From positions 3,844,001-3,908,000 of the forward strand of contig OZ059895.1 of assembly GCA_964057225.1 (NCBI GenBank): a stretch of DNA of 64,000 bases. Direction: 5' to 3'. Shown piece after piece: positions 1-10,911 of the stretch (the stretch's first letter is position 1; each line of letters starts with the position of its first letter). This stretch comes from Auanema rhodensis. Taxonomy: Eukaryota; Nematoda; Chromadorea; Rhabditida; Rhabditidae. Both the position numbers and the translations under genes were made by a program. A model generated the notes under the pieces. It did not search any database. It worked only from the letters and a program-made list of their open reading frames with translations, and had not been told where the DNA came from.

Positions 1-366
1 CCTTAAATAATGAACTGACCGACTAATCAGACATGGATCTTTCCTAGTTCTGTTGCTTGAATGGATGTTTTCCTACGTAGGCTAGTAAAACATGCCCTTC
101 AAAGCATCAGAACATGTGATCACATTCCAATTTTTTTGTATCGATCTTGTAAAGATAGTAATATATCATATGTTGAACACTATGTTGGAAAGATTTTAAT
201 TCAGATTTTTTCATCTTTCACTCAGTTTGTTTTCTAAACTTTGATTAAGAACCTTGTTGTTTGTACACCCATAAATTATACGCAGCACAGGTTACCCTTA
301 AATAATGAACTGACCGACTAATCAGACATGGATCTTTCCTAGTTCTGTTGCTTGAATGGATGTTTT

Positions 367-376
367 CCTACGTAGG
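367..376. repeat. Perfect 10-bp palindrome CCTACGTAGG in the monomer
   Basis: Monomer positions 72-81 read CCTACGTAGG, identical to their reverse complement. The palindrome is present in most monomers and is broken by T74A (CCAACGTAGG) in 27 monomers by my tally, plus once by T74C at 8101-8309. It contains a CpG that I never saw altered. A dimeric protein site is possible, but I recognise no specific factor. Confidence 0.8.
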
Positions 377-408
377 CTAGTAAAACATGCCCTTCAAAGC
401 ATCAGAAC

Positions 409-420
409 ATGTGATCACAT
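409..420. repeat. Perfect 12-bp palindrome ATGTGATCACAT in the monomer
   Basis: Monomer positions 114-125 read ATGTGATCACAT, a perfect palindrome. It is broken by T120C (GTGACCAC) in most A-type 295-bp monomers, by C123A (GATCAAAT) in seven monomers including 2309-2602 and 38019-38312, and by a G-to-T change in 44902-45110. Broken and intact versions alternate where A-type long and T/C-type short monomers form dimers. The function is unknown. Confidence 0.8.
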
Positions 421-436
421 TCCAATTTTTTTGTAT

Positions 437-453
437 CTATCTTGTAAAGATAG
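437..453. repeat. Short hairpin CTATCTT-GTA-AAGATAG before the optional segment
   Basis: Monomer positions 142-158 form a 7-bp perfect stem with a 3-base loop, ending five bases before the point where long and short monomers diverge. Variants weaken the stem: TATCGATCTT (for example 1-295), AAGACAG (for example 2100-2308) and AAAAATAG (for example 39321-39738). The hairpin beside the breakpoint may be relevant to how the 85-bp deletion arose, but that is inference. Confidence 0.65.
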
Positions 454-458
454 TAATA

Positions 459-543
459 TATCATATGTTGAACACTATGTTGGAAAGATTTTAATTCAGA
501 TTTTCTAACTTTTATTCAGTTTGTTTTTTAAACTTTGATTAAA
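459..543 (+). repeat. Optional 85-bp AT-rich segment of the long monomer
   Basis: This is the part present in long and absent from short monomers, at monomer positions 164-248. It is about 79% A+T and rich in T runs, clearly more AT-rich than the rest of the monomer. Its right edge lies beside a direct repeat: AACTTTGATT occurs at 531-540 and again at 544-553, and the short junction resumes at the second copy. The shared sequence at the two breakpoints is one base at most, so slippage between long matches is not an obvious cause. Absence from short monomers is most simply a deletion; insertion of 85 bp into a short ancestor is the alternative. Confidence 0.85.
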
Positions 544-883
544 AACTTTGATTTTTGTACACCCATAAATTATACGCAGCACAGGTTACCCTTAAATAAT
601 GAACTGACCGACTAATCAGACATGGATCTTTCCTAGTTCTGTTGCTTGAATGGATGTTTTCCAACGTAGGCTAGTAAAACATGCCCTTCAAAGCATCAGA
701 ACATGTGATCACATTCCAATTTTTTTGTATCTATCTTGTAAAGATAGTAATATATCATATGTTGAACACTATGTTGGAAAGATTTTAATTCAGATTTTCT
801 AACTTTTATTCAGTTTGTTTTTTAAACTTTGATTAAAAACTTTGATTTTTGTACACCCATAAATTATACGCAGCACAGGTTAC

Positions 884-3800
884 CCTTAAATAATGAACTG
901 ACCGACTAATCAGACATGGATCTTTCCTAGTTCTGTTGCTTGAATGGATGTTTTCCAACGTAGGCTAGTAAAACATGCCCTTCAAAGCATCAGAACATGT
1001 GATCACATTCCAATTTTTTTGTATCTATCTTGTAAAGATAGTAATAAACTTTGATTTTTGTACACCCATAAATTATACGCAGCACAGGTTACCCTTAAAT
1101 AATGAACTGACCGACTAATCAGACATGGATCTTTCCTAGTTCTGTTGCTTAAATGGATGTTTTCCTACGTAGGCTAGTAAAACATGCCCTTCAAAGCATC
1201 AGAACATGTGATCACATTCCAATTTTTTTGTATCTATCTTGTAAAGATAGTAATAAACTTTGATTTTTGTACACCCATAAATTATACGCAGCACAGGTTA
1301 CCCTTAAATAATGAACTGACCGACTAATCAGACATGGATCTTTCCAAGTTCTGTTGCTTGAACGGATGTTTTCCTACGTAGGCTAGTAAAACATGCCCTT
1401 CAAAGCATCAGAACATGTGACCACATTCCAATTTTTTTGTATCTATCTTGTAAAGATAGTAATATATCATATGTTGAACACTATGTTGGAAAGATTTTAA
1501 TTCAGATTTTCTAACTTTTAATCAGTTTGTTTTTTAAATTTTGATTAAGAACTTTGATTTTTGTACACCCATAAATTATACGCAGCACAGGTTACCCTTA
1601 AATAATGAACTGACCGACTAATCAGACATGGATCTTTCCTAGTTCTGTTGCTTGAATGGATGTTTTCCTACGTAGGCTAGTAAAACATGCCCTTCAAAGC
1701 ATCAGAACATGTGATCACATTCCAATTTTTTTGTATCTATCTTGTAAAGATAGTAATAAACTTTGATTTTTGTACACCCATAAATTATACGCAGCACAGG
1801 TTACCCTTAAATAATGAACTGACCGACTAATCAGACATGGATCTTTCCAAGTTCTGTTGCTTGAACGGATGTTTTCCTACGTAGGCTAGTAAAACATGCC
1901 CTTCAAAGCATCAGAACATGTGACCACATTCCAATTTTTTTGTATCTATCTTGTAAAGATAGTAATATATCATATGTTGAACACTATGTCGGAAAGATTT
2001 TAATTCAGATTTTTTCAACTTTCACTCAGTTTGTTTTCTAAACTTTGATTAAGAACCTTGTTGTTTGTACACCCATAAAATATACGCAGCACAGGTTACC
2101 CTTAAATAATGAACTGACCGACTAATCAGACATGGATCTTCCCAAGTTCTGTTGCTTGAATGGATGTTTTCCTACGTAGGCTAGTAAAACATGCCTTTCA
2201 AAGCATCAGAACATGTGATCACATTCCAATTTTTTTGTATCTATCTTGTAAAGACAGTAATAAACTTTGATTTTTGTACACCCATAAATTATACGCAGCA
2301 CAGGTTACCCTTAAATAATGAACTGACCGACTAATCAGACATGGATCTTTCCTAGTTCTGTTGCTTGAATGGATGTTTTCCTACGTAGGCTAGTAAAACA
2401 TGCCTTTCAAAGCATCAGAACATGTGATCAAATTCCAATTTTTTTGTATCTATCTTGTAAAGATAGTAATATATCATATGTTGAACACTATGTTGGAAAG
2501 ATTTTAATTCAGATTTTCTAACTTTTATTCAGTTTGTTTTTTAAACTTTGATTAAAAACTTTGATTTTTGTACACCCATAAATTATACGCAGCACAGGTT
2601 ACCCTTAAATAATGAACTGACCGACTAATCAGACATGGATCTTTCCTAGTTCTGTTGCTTGAATGGATGTTTTCCAACGTAGGCTAGTGAAACATGCCCT
2701 TCAAAGCATCAGAACATGTGATCACATTCCAATTTTTTTGTATCTATCTTGTAAAGATAGTAATAAACTTTGATTTTTGTACACCCATAAATTATACGCA
2801 GCACAGGTTACCCTTAAATAATGAACTGACCGACTAATCAGACATGGATCTTTCCTAGTTCTGTTGCTTGAATGGATGTTTTCCTACGTAGGCTAGTAAA
2901 ACATGCCCTTCAAAGCATCAGAACATGTGATCACATTCCAATTTTTTTGTATCTATCTTGTAAAGATAGTAATAAACTTTGATTTTTGTACACCCATAAA
3001 TTATACGCAGCACAGGTTACCCTTAAATAATGAACTGACCGACTAATCAGACATGGATCTTTCCAAGTTCTGTTGCTTGAACGGATGTTTTCCTACGTAG
3101 GCTAGTAAAACATGCCCTTCAAAGCATCAGAACATGTGACCACATTCCAATTTTTTTGTATCTATCTTGTAAAGATAGTAATATATCATATGTTGAACAC
3201 TATGTTGGAAAGATTTTAATTCAGATTTTCTAACTTTTAATCAGTTTGTTTTTTAAATTTTGATTAAGAACTTTGATTTTTGTACACCCATAAATTATAC
3301 GCAGCACAGGTTACCCTTAAATAATGAACTGACCGACTAATCAGACATGGATCTTTCCTAGTTCTGTTGCTTGAATGGATGTTTTCCTACGTAGGCTAGT
3401 AAAACATGCCCTTCAAAGCATCAGAACATGTGATCACATTCCAATTTTTTTGTATCTATCTTGTAAAGATAGTAATAAACTTTGATTTTTGTACACCCAT
3501 AAATTATACGCAGCACAGGTTACCCTTAAATAATGAACTGACCGACTAATCAGACATGGATCTTTCCAAGTTCTGTTGCTTGAACGGATGTTTTCCTACG
3601 TAGGCTAGTAAAACATGCCCTTCAAAGCATCAGAACATGTGACCACATTCCAATTTTTTTGTATCTATCTTGTAAAGATAGTAATATATCATATGTTGAA
3701 CACTATGTCGGAAAGATTTTAATTCAGATTTTTTCAACTTTCACTCAGTTTGTTTTCTAAACTTTGATTAAGAACCTTGTTGTTTGTACACCCATAAAAT

Positions 3801-4112
3801 ATACGCAGCACAGGTTACCCTTAAATAATGAACTGACCGACTAATCAGACATGGATCTTCCCAAGTTCTGTTGCTTGAATGGATGTTTTCCTACGTAGGC
3901 TAGTAAAACATGCCTTTCAAAGCATCAGAACATGTGATCACATTCCAATTTTTTTGTATCTATCTTGTAAAGACAGTAATATATCTTATGTTGAACACTA
4001 TGTTGGAAAGATTTTAATTCAGATTTTCTAACTTTTATTCAGTTTGTTTTTTAAACTTTGATTAAGAACTTTGATTTTTGTACACCCATAAATTATACGC
4101 AGCACAGGTTAC
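884..4112 (+). repeat. Internal 1719-bp duplication inside the first block
   Basis: Monomers starting at 884, 1093, 1302, 1596, 1805 and 2100 recur in the same order from 2603 at an offset of 1719 bp: CCAACG short, T short, A long with TTTTAATCAG, T short, A long with GTCGG, then C type with CCTTTC and AAGACAG. The last pair differs in length: the monomer at 2100 is short, the one at 3819 is long. This duplication is copied again within 5793-10617, so it predates the 5.8-kb duplication. Confidence 0.85.
1596..1804 (+). repeat. Reference short monomer, 209-bp class
   Basis: The short monomer matches long-monomer positions 1-163 and then jumps to position 249, reading GTAATAAACTTTGATTTTTG across the join. 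Every one of the 124 short monomers has this same junction and the same kind of 3' end, so one deletion in a 294-type ancestor explains all of them. Short monomers come in T type (this one), C type (TCTTCCCAAG), a CCAACG sub-type and rare A-type versions. They make up 34 of the 94 monomers before base 24759 and 90 of the 159 complete monomers after it. Confidence 0.95.
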
Positions 4113-5792
4113 CCTTAAATAATGAACTGACCGACTAATCAGACATGGATCTTTCCTAGTTCTGTTGCTTGAATGGATGTTTTCCTACGTAGGCTAGTAA
4201 AACATGCCCTTCAAAGCATCAGAACATGTGATCACATTCCAATTTTTTTGTATCTATCTTGTAAAGATAGTAATATATCATATGTTGAACACTATGTTGG
4301 AAAGATTTTAATTCAGATTTTCTAACTTTTATTCAGTTTGTTTTTTAAACTTTGATTAAGAACTTTGATTTTTGTACACCCATAAATTATACGCAGCACA
4401 GCTTACCCTTAAATAATGAACTGACCGACTAATCAGACATGGATCTTTCCTAGTTCTGTTGCTTGAATGGATGTTTTCCTACGTAGGCTAGTAAAACATG
4501 CCCTTCAAAGCATCAGAACATGTGATCACATTCCAATTTTTTTGTATCGATCTTGTAAAGATAGTAATATATCATATGTTGAACACTATGTTGGAAAGAT
4601 TTTAATTCAGATTTTCTAACTTTTATTCAGTTTGTTTTTTAAACTTTGATTAAGAACTTCGATTTTTGTACACCCATAAATTATACGCAGCACAGGTTAC
4701 CCTTAAATAATGAACTGACCGACTAATCAGACATGGATCTTTCCTAGTTCTGTTGCTTGAATGGATGTTTTCCTACGTAGGCTAGTAAAACATGCCCTTC
4801 AAAGCATCAGAACATGTGATCACATTCCAATTTTTTTGTATCTATCTTGTAAAGATAGTAATAAACTTTGATTTTTGTACACCCATAAATTATACGCAGC
4901 ACAGGTTACCCTTAAATAATGAACTGACCGACTAATCAGACATGGATCTTTCCAAGTTCTGTTGCTTGAACGGATGTTTTCCTACGTAGGCTAGTAAAAC
5001 ATGCCCTTCAAAGCATCAGAACATGTGACCACATTCCAATTTTTTTGTATCTATCTTGTAAAGATAGTGATATATCATATGTTGAACACTATGTTGGAAA
5101 GATTTTAATTCAGATTTTTTCAACTTTCACTCAATTTGTTTTCTAAACTTTGATTAAGAACCTTGTTGTTTGTACACCCATAAAATATACGCAGCACAGG
5201 TTACCCTTAAATAATGAACTGACCGACTAATCAGACATGGATCTTCCCAAGTTCTGTTGCTTGAATGGATGTTTTCCTACGTAGGCTAGTAAAACATGCC
5301 CTTCAAAGCATCAGAACATGTGATCACATTCCAATTTTTTTGTATCTATCTTGTAAAGATAGTAATATATCATATGTTGAACACTATGTTGGAAAGATTT
5401 TAATTCAGATTTTCTAACTTTTATTCAGTTTGTTTTTTAAACTTTGATTAAGAACTTTGATTTTTGTACACCCATAAATTATACGCAGCACAGGTTACCC
5501 TTAAATAATGAACTGACCGACTAATCAGACATGGATCTTTCCTAGTTCTGTTGCTTGAATGGATGTTTTCCTACGTAGGCTAGTAAAACATGCCCTTCAA
5601 AGCATCAGAACATGTGATCACATTCCAATTTTTTTGTATCGATCTTGTAAAGATAGTAATATATCATATGTTGAACACTATGTTGGAAAGATTTTAATTC
5701 AGATTTTCTAACTTTTATTCAGTTTGTTTTTTAAACTTTGATTAAGAACTTTGATTTTTGTACACCCATAAATTATACGCAGCACAGGTTAC

Positions 5793-8700
5793 CCTTAAAT
5801 AATGAACTGACCGACTAATCAGACATGGATCTTTCCTAGTTCTGTTGCTTGAATGGATGTTTTCCTACGTAGGCTAGTAAAACATGCCCTTCAAAGCATC
5901 AGAACATGTGATCACATTCCAATTTTTTTGTATCGATCTTGTAAAGATAGTAATATATCATATGTTGAACACTATGTTGGAAAGATTTTAATTCAGATTT
6001 TTTCATCTTTCACTCAGTTTGTTTTCTAAACTTTGATTAAGAACCTTGTTGTTTGTACACCCATAAATTATACGCAGCACAGGTTACCCTTAAATAATGA
6101 ACTGACCGACTAATCAGACATGAATCTTTCCTAGTTCTGTTGCTTGAATGGATGTTTTCCTACGTAGGCTAGTAAAACATGCCCTTCAAAGCATCAGAAC
6201 ATGTGATCACATTCCAATTTTTTTGTATCTATCTTGTAAAGATAGTAATATATCATATGTTGAACACTATGTTGGAAAGATTTTAATTCAGATTTTCTAA
6301 CTTTTATTCAGTTTGTTTTTTAAACTTTGATTAAAAACTTTGATTTTTGTACACCCATAAATTATACGCAGCACAGGTTACCCTTAAATAATGAACTGAC
6401 CGACTAATCAGACATGGATCTTTCCTAGTTCTGTTGCTTGAATGGATGTTTTCCAACGTAGGCTAGTAAAACATGCCCTTCAAAGCATCAGAACATGTGA
6501 TCACATTCCAATTTTTTTGTATCTATCTTGTAAAGATAGTAATATATCATATGTTGAACACTATGTTGGAAAGATTTTAATTCAGATTTTCTAACTTTTA
6601 TTCAGTTTGTTTTTTAAACTTTGATTAAAAACTTTGATTTTTGTACACCCATAAATTATACGCAGCACAGGTTACCCTTAAATAATGAACTGACCGACTA
6701 ATCAGACATGGATCTTTCCTAGTTCTGTTGCTTGAATGGATGTTTTCCAACGTAGGCTAGTAAAACATGCCCTTCAAAGCATCAGAACATGTGATCACAT
6801 TCCAATTTTTTTGTATCTATCTTGTAAAGATAGTAATAAACTTTGATTTTTGTACACCCATAAATTATACGCAGCACAGGTTACCCTTAAATAATGAACT
6901 GACCGACTAATCAGACATGGATCTTTCCTAGTTCTGTTGCTTGAATGGATGTTTTCCTACGTAGGCTAGTAAAACATGCCCTTCAAAGCATCAGAACATG
7001 TGATCACATTCCAATTTTTTTGTATCTATCTTGTAAAGATAGTAATAAACTTTGATTTTTGTACACCCATAAATTATACGCAGCACAGGTTACCCTTAAA
7101 TAATGAACTGACCGACTAATCAGACATGGATCTTTCCAAGTTCTGTTGCTTGAACGGATGTTTTCCTACGTAGGCTAGTAAAACATGCCCTTCAAAGCAT
7201 CAGAACATGTGACCACATTCCAATTTTTTTGTATCTATCTTGTAAAGATAGTAATATATCATATGTTGAACACTATGTTGGAAAGATTTTAATTCAGATT
7301 TTCTAACTTTTAATCAGTTTGTTTTTTAAATTTTGATTAAGAACTTTGATTTTTGTACACCCATAAATTATACGCAGCACAGGTTACCCTTAAATAATGA
7401 ACTGACCGACTAATCAGACATGGATCTTTCCTAGTTCTGTTGCTTGAATGGATGTTTTCCTACGTAGGCTAGTAAAACATGCCCTTCAAAGCATCAGAAC
7501 ATGTGATCACATTCCAATTTTTTTGTATCTATCTTGTAAAGATAGTAATAAACTTTGATTTTTGTACACCCATAAATTATACGCAGCACAGGTTACCCTT
7601 AAATAATGAACTGACCGACTAATCAGACATGGATCTTTCCAAGTTCTGTTGCTTGAACGGATGTTTTCCTACGTAGGCTAGTAAAACATGCCCTTCAAAG
7701 CATCAGAACATGTGACCACATTCCAATTTTTTTGTATCTATCTTGTAAAGATAGTAATATATCATATGTTGAACACTATGTCGGAAAGATTTTAATTCAG
7801 ATTTTTTCAACTTTCACTCAGTTTGTTTTCTAAACTTTGATTAAGAACCTTGTTGTTTGTACACCCATAAAATATACGCAGCACAGGTTACCCTTAAATA
7901 ATGAACTGACCGACTAATCAGACATGGATCTTCCCAAGTTCTGTTGCTTGAATGGATGTTTTCCTACGTAGGCTAGTAAAACATGCCTTTCAAAGCATCA
8001 GAACATGTGATCACATTCCAATTTTTTTGTATCTATCTTGTAAAGACAGTAATAAACTTTGATTTTTGTACACCCATAAATTATACGCAGCACAGGTTAC
8101 CCTTAAATAATGAACTGACCGACTAATCAGACATGGATCTTCCCAAGTTCTGTTGCTTGAATGGATGTTTTCCCACGTAGGCTAGTAAAACATGCCCTTC
8201 AAAGCATCAGAACATGTGATCACATTCCAATTTTTTTGTATCTATCTTGTAAAGATAGTAATAAACTTTGATTTTTGTACACCCATAAATTATACGCAGC
8301 ACAGGTTACCCTTAAATAATGAACTGACCGACTAATCAGACATGGATCTTTCCAAGTTCTGTTGCTTGAACGGATGTTTTCCTACGTAGGCTAGTAAAAC
8401 ATGCCCTTCAAAGCATCAGAACATGTGACCACATTCCAATTTTTTTGTATCTATCTTGTAAAGATAGTAATATATCATATGTTGAACACTATGTCGGAAA
8501 GATTTTAATTCAGATTTTTTCAACTTTCACTCAGTTTGTTTTCTAAACTTTGATTAAGAACCTTGTTGTTTGTACACCCATAAAATATACGCAGCACAGG
8601 TTACCCTTAAATAATGAACTGACCGACTAATCAGACATGGATCTTCCCAAGTTCTGTTGCTTGAATGGATGTTTTCCTACGTAGGCTAGTAAAACATGCC

Positions 8701-10911
8701 TTTCAAAGCATCAGAACATGTGATCACATTCCAATTTTTTTGTATCTATCTTGTAAAGACAGTAATAAACTTTGATTTTTGTACACCCATAAATTATACG
8801 CAGCACAGGTTACCCTTAAATAATGAACTGACCGACTAATCAGACATGGATCTTTCCTAGTTCTGTTGCTTGAATGGATGTTTTCCTACGTAGGCTAGTA
8901 AAACATGCCTTTCAAAGCATCAGAACATGTGATCAAATTCCAATTTTTTTGTATCTATCTTGTAAAGATAGTAATATATCATATGTTGAACACTATGTTG
9001 GAAAGATTTTAATTCAGATTTTCTAACTTTTATTCAGTTTGTTTTTTAAACTTTGATTAAAAACTTTGATTTTTGTACACCCATAAATTATACGCAGCAC
9101 AGGTTACCCTTAAATAATGAACTGACCGACTAATCAGACATGGATCTTTCCTAGTTCTGTTGCTTGAATGGATGTTTTCCAACGTAGGCTAGTAAAACAT
9201 GCCCTTCAAAGCATCAGAACATGTGATCACATTCCAATTTTTTTGTATCTATCTTGTAAAGATAGTAATAAACTTTGATTTTTGTACACCCATAAATTAT
9301 ACGCAGCACAGGTTACCCTTAAATAATGAACTGACCGACTAATCAGACATGGATCTTTCCTAGTTCTGTTGCTTGAATGGATGTTTTCCTACGTAGGCTA
9401 GTAAAACATGCCCTTCAAAGCATCAGAACATGTGATCACATTCCAATTTTTTTGTATCTATCTTGTAAAGATAGTAATAAACTTTGATTTTTGTACACCC
9501 ATAAATTATACGCGGCACAGGTTACCCTTAAATAATGAACTGACCGACTAATCAGACATGGATCTTTCCAAGTTCTGTTGCTTGAACGGATGTTTTCCTA
9601 CGTAGGCTAGTAAAACATGCCCTTCAAAGCATCAGAACATGTGACCACATTCCAATTTTTTTGTATCTATCTTGTAAAGATAGTAATATATCATATGTTG
9701 AACACTATGTTGGAAAGATTTTAATTCAGATTTTCTAACTTTTAATCAGTTTGTTTTTTAAATTTTGATTAAGAACTTTGATTTTTGTACACCCATAAAT
9801 TATACGCAGCACAGGTTACCCTTAAATAATGAACTGACCGACTAATCAGACATGGATCTTTCCTAGTTCTGTTGCTTGAATGGATGTTTTCCTACGTAGG
9901 CTAGTAAAACATGCCCTTCAAAGCATCAGAACATGTGATCACATTCCAATTTTTTTGTATCTATCTTGTAAAGATAGTAATAAACTTTGATTTTTGTACA
10001 CCCATAAATTATACGCAGCACAGGTTACCCTTAAATAATGAACTGACCGACTAATCAGACATGGATCTTTCCAAGTTCTGTTGCTTGAACGGATGTTTTC
10101 CTACGTAGGCTAGTAAAACATGCCCTTCAAAGCATCAGAACATGTGACCACATTCCAATTTTTTTGTATCTATCTTGTAAAGATAGTAATATATCATATG
10201 TTGAACACTATGTCGGAAAGATTTTAATTCAGATTTTTTCAACTTTCACTCAGTTTGTTTTCTAAACTTTGATTAAGAACCTTGTTGTTTGTACACCCAT
10301 AAAATATACGCAGCACAGGTTACCCTTAAATAATGAACTGACCGACTAATCAGACATGGATCTTCCCAAGTTCTGTTGCTTGAATGGATGTTTTCCTACG
10401 TAGGCTAGTAAAACATGCCTTTCAAAGCATCAGAACATGTGATCACATTCCAATTTTTTTGTATCTATCTTGTAAAGACAGTAATATATCTTATGTTGAA
10501 CACTATGTTGGAAAGATTTTAATTCAGATTTTCTAACTTTTATTCAGTTTGTTTTTTAAACTTTGATTAAGAACTTTGATTTTTGTACACCCATAAATTA
10601 TACGCAGCACAGGTTACCCTTAAATAATGAACTGACCGACTAATCAGACATGGATCTTTCCTAGTTCTGTTGCTTGAATGGATGTTTTCCTACGTAGGCT
10701 AGTAAAACATGCCCTTCAAAGCATCAGAACATGTGATCACATTCCAATTTTTTTGTATCTATCTTGTAAAGATAGTAATATATCATATGTTGAACACTAT
10801 GTTGGAAAGATTTTAATTCAGATTTTCTAACTTTTATTCAGTTTGTTTTTTAAACTTTGATTAAGAACTTTGATTTTTGTACACCCATAAATTATACGCA
10901 GCACAGCTTAC
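5793..10911 (+). repeat. 5.8-kb block, copy 2 with insertion (20 monomers)
   Basis: This block follows copy 1 at an offset of 5792 bp up to 8100, then at 6505 bp after a 713-bp insertion (8101-8813). Markers that confirm the alignment: the opening TATCGATC monomer, GTCGGAAAG monomers, the AAGACAG plus ATATCTTATG monomer (3819 and 10324), and the rare CAGCTTACC end at 4401 and 10906. Private changes such as ATGAATC in the monomer at 6088 and CGCGGCAC in the monomer at 9317 postdate the duplication. Confidence 0.88.
8101..8813 (+). repeat. 713-bp three-monomer insertion in copy 2
   Basis: A C-type short (with TCCCACGTAGG), an A-type 295-bp monomer with GTCGG and a C-type short with AAGACAG are present here but absent at the matching point of copy 1 (2309). 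The last two repeat the pair at 7597-8100, so this looks like a local unequal-exchange expansion after the 5.8-kb duplication. Confidence 0.82.

Larger units (their letters stand above)
296..589 (+). repeat. Reference long monomer, 294-bp class (T type)
   Basis: This is a clean example of the 294-bp class: T42, T45, T62, T74, C97 and T120, followed by the 85-bp segment and the GATTTTTGTACACCC end. Its middle reads TTTTCTAACTTTTATTCAG, whereas the 295-bp class has a TTTTTTCAACTTTCACTCAG-like stretch there. The 294-bp class is the one from which the short monomers derive, because the short monomers share its 3' end. It is common before 24.8 kb and then almost confined to two islands near 35.3-38.3 kb and 47.8-51.4 kb. 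Confidence 0.93.
1..5792 (+). repeat. 5.8-kb block, copy 1 (22 monomers)
   Basis: Twenty-two monomers (14 long, 8 short). The first has the unusual combination TATCGATCTT, TTTTTTCATC and AACCTTGTTG followed by ATAAATTATACG, and the same monomer recurs at 5793, opening the second copy. The order of variants from 1 to 4406 is repeated at 5793-10911. The tail 4407-5792 (T long with TATCGATC, T short, A long, C long, T long) has no counterpart in copy 2. Confidence 0.88.

Noticed and set aside
131-137. Seven-T run as an RNA polymerase III terminator, with a possible tRNA-like or SINE origin of the monomer.
   Set aside because: I could not find convincing A-box and B-box motifs at suitable spacing upstream, so there is no support for a Pol III unit.
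409-420. TGTGATCACA as a bacterial CRP-like operator.
   Set aside because: The CRP site needs six bases between TGTGA and TCACA. Here there is no spacer, and the context is a eukaryotic-style satellite.
1981-2000. CENP-B box in the TATGTCGGAAAGATT or TATGTTGGAAAGATT stretch.
   Set aside because: The essential TTCG...A..CGGG pattern is absent on either strand in this stretch; the resemblance is limited to a few bases.
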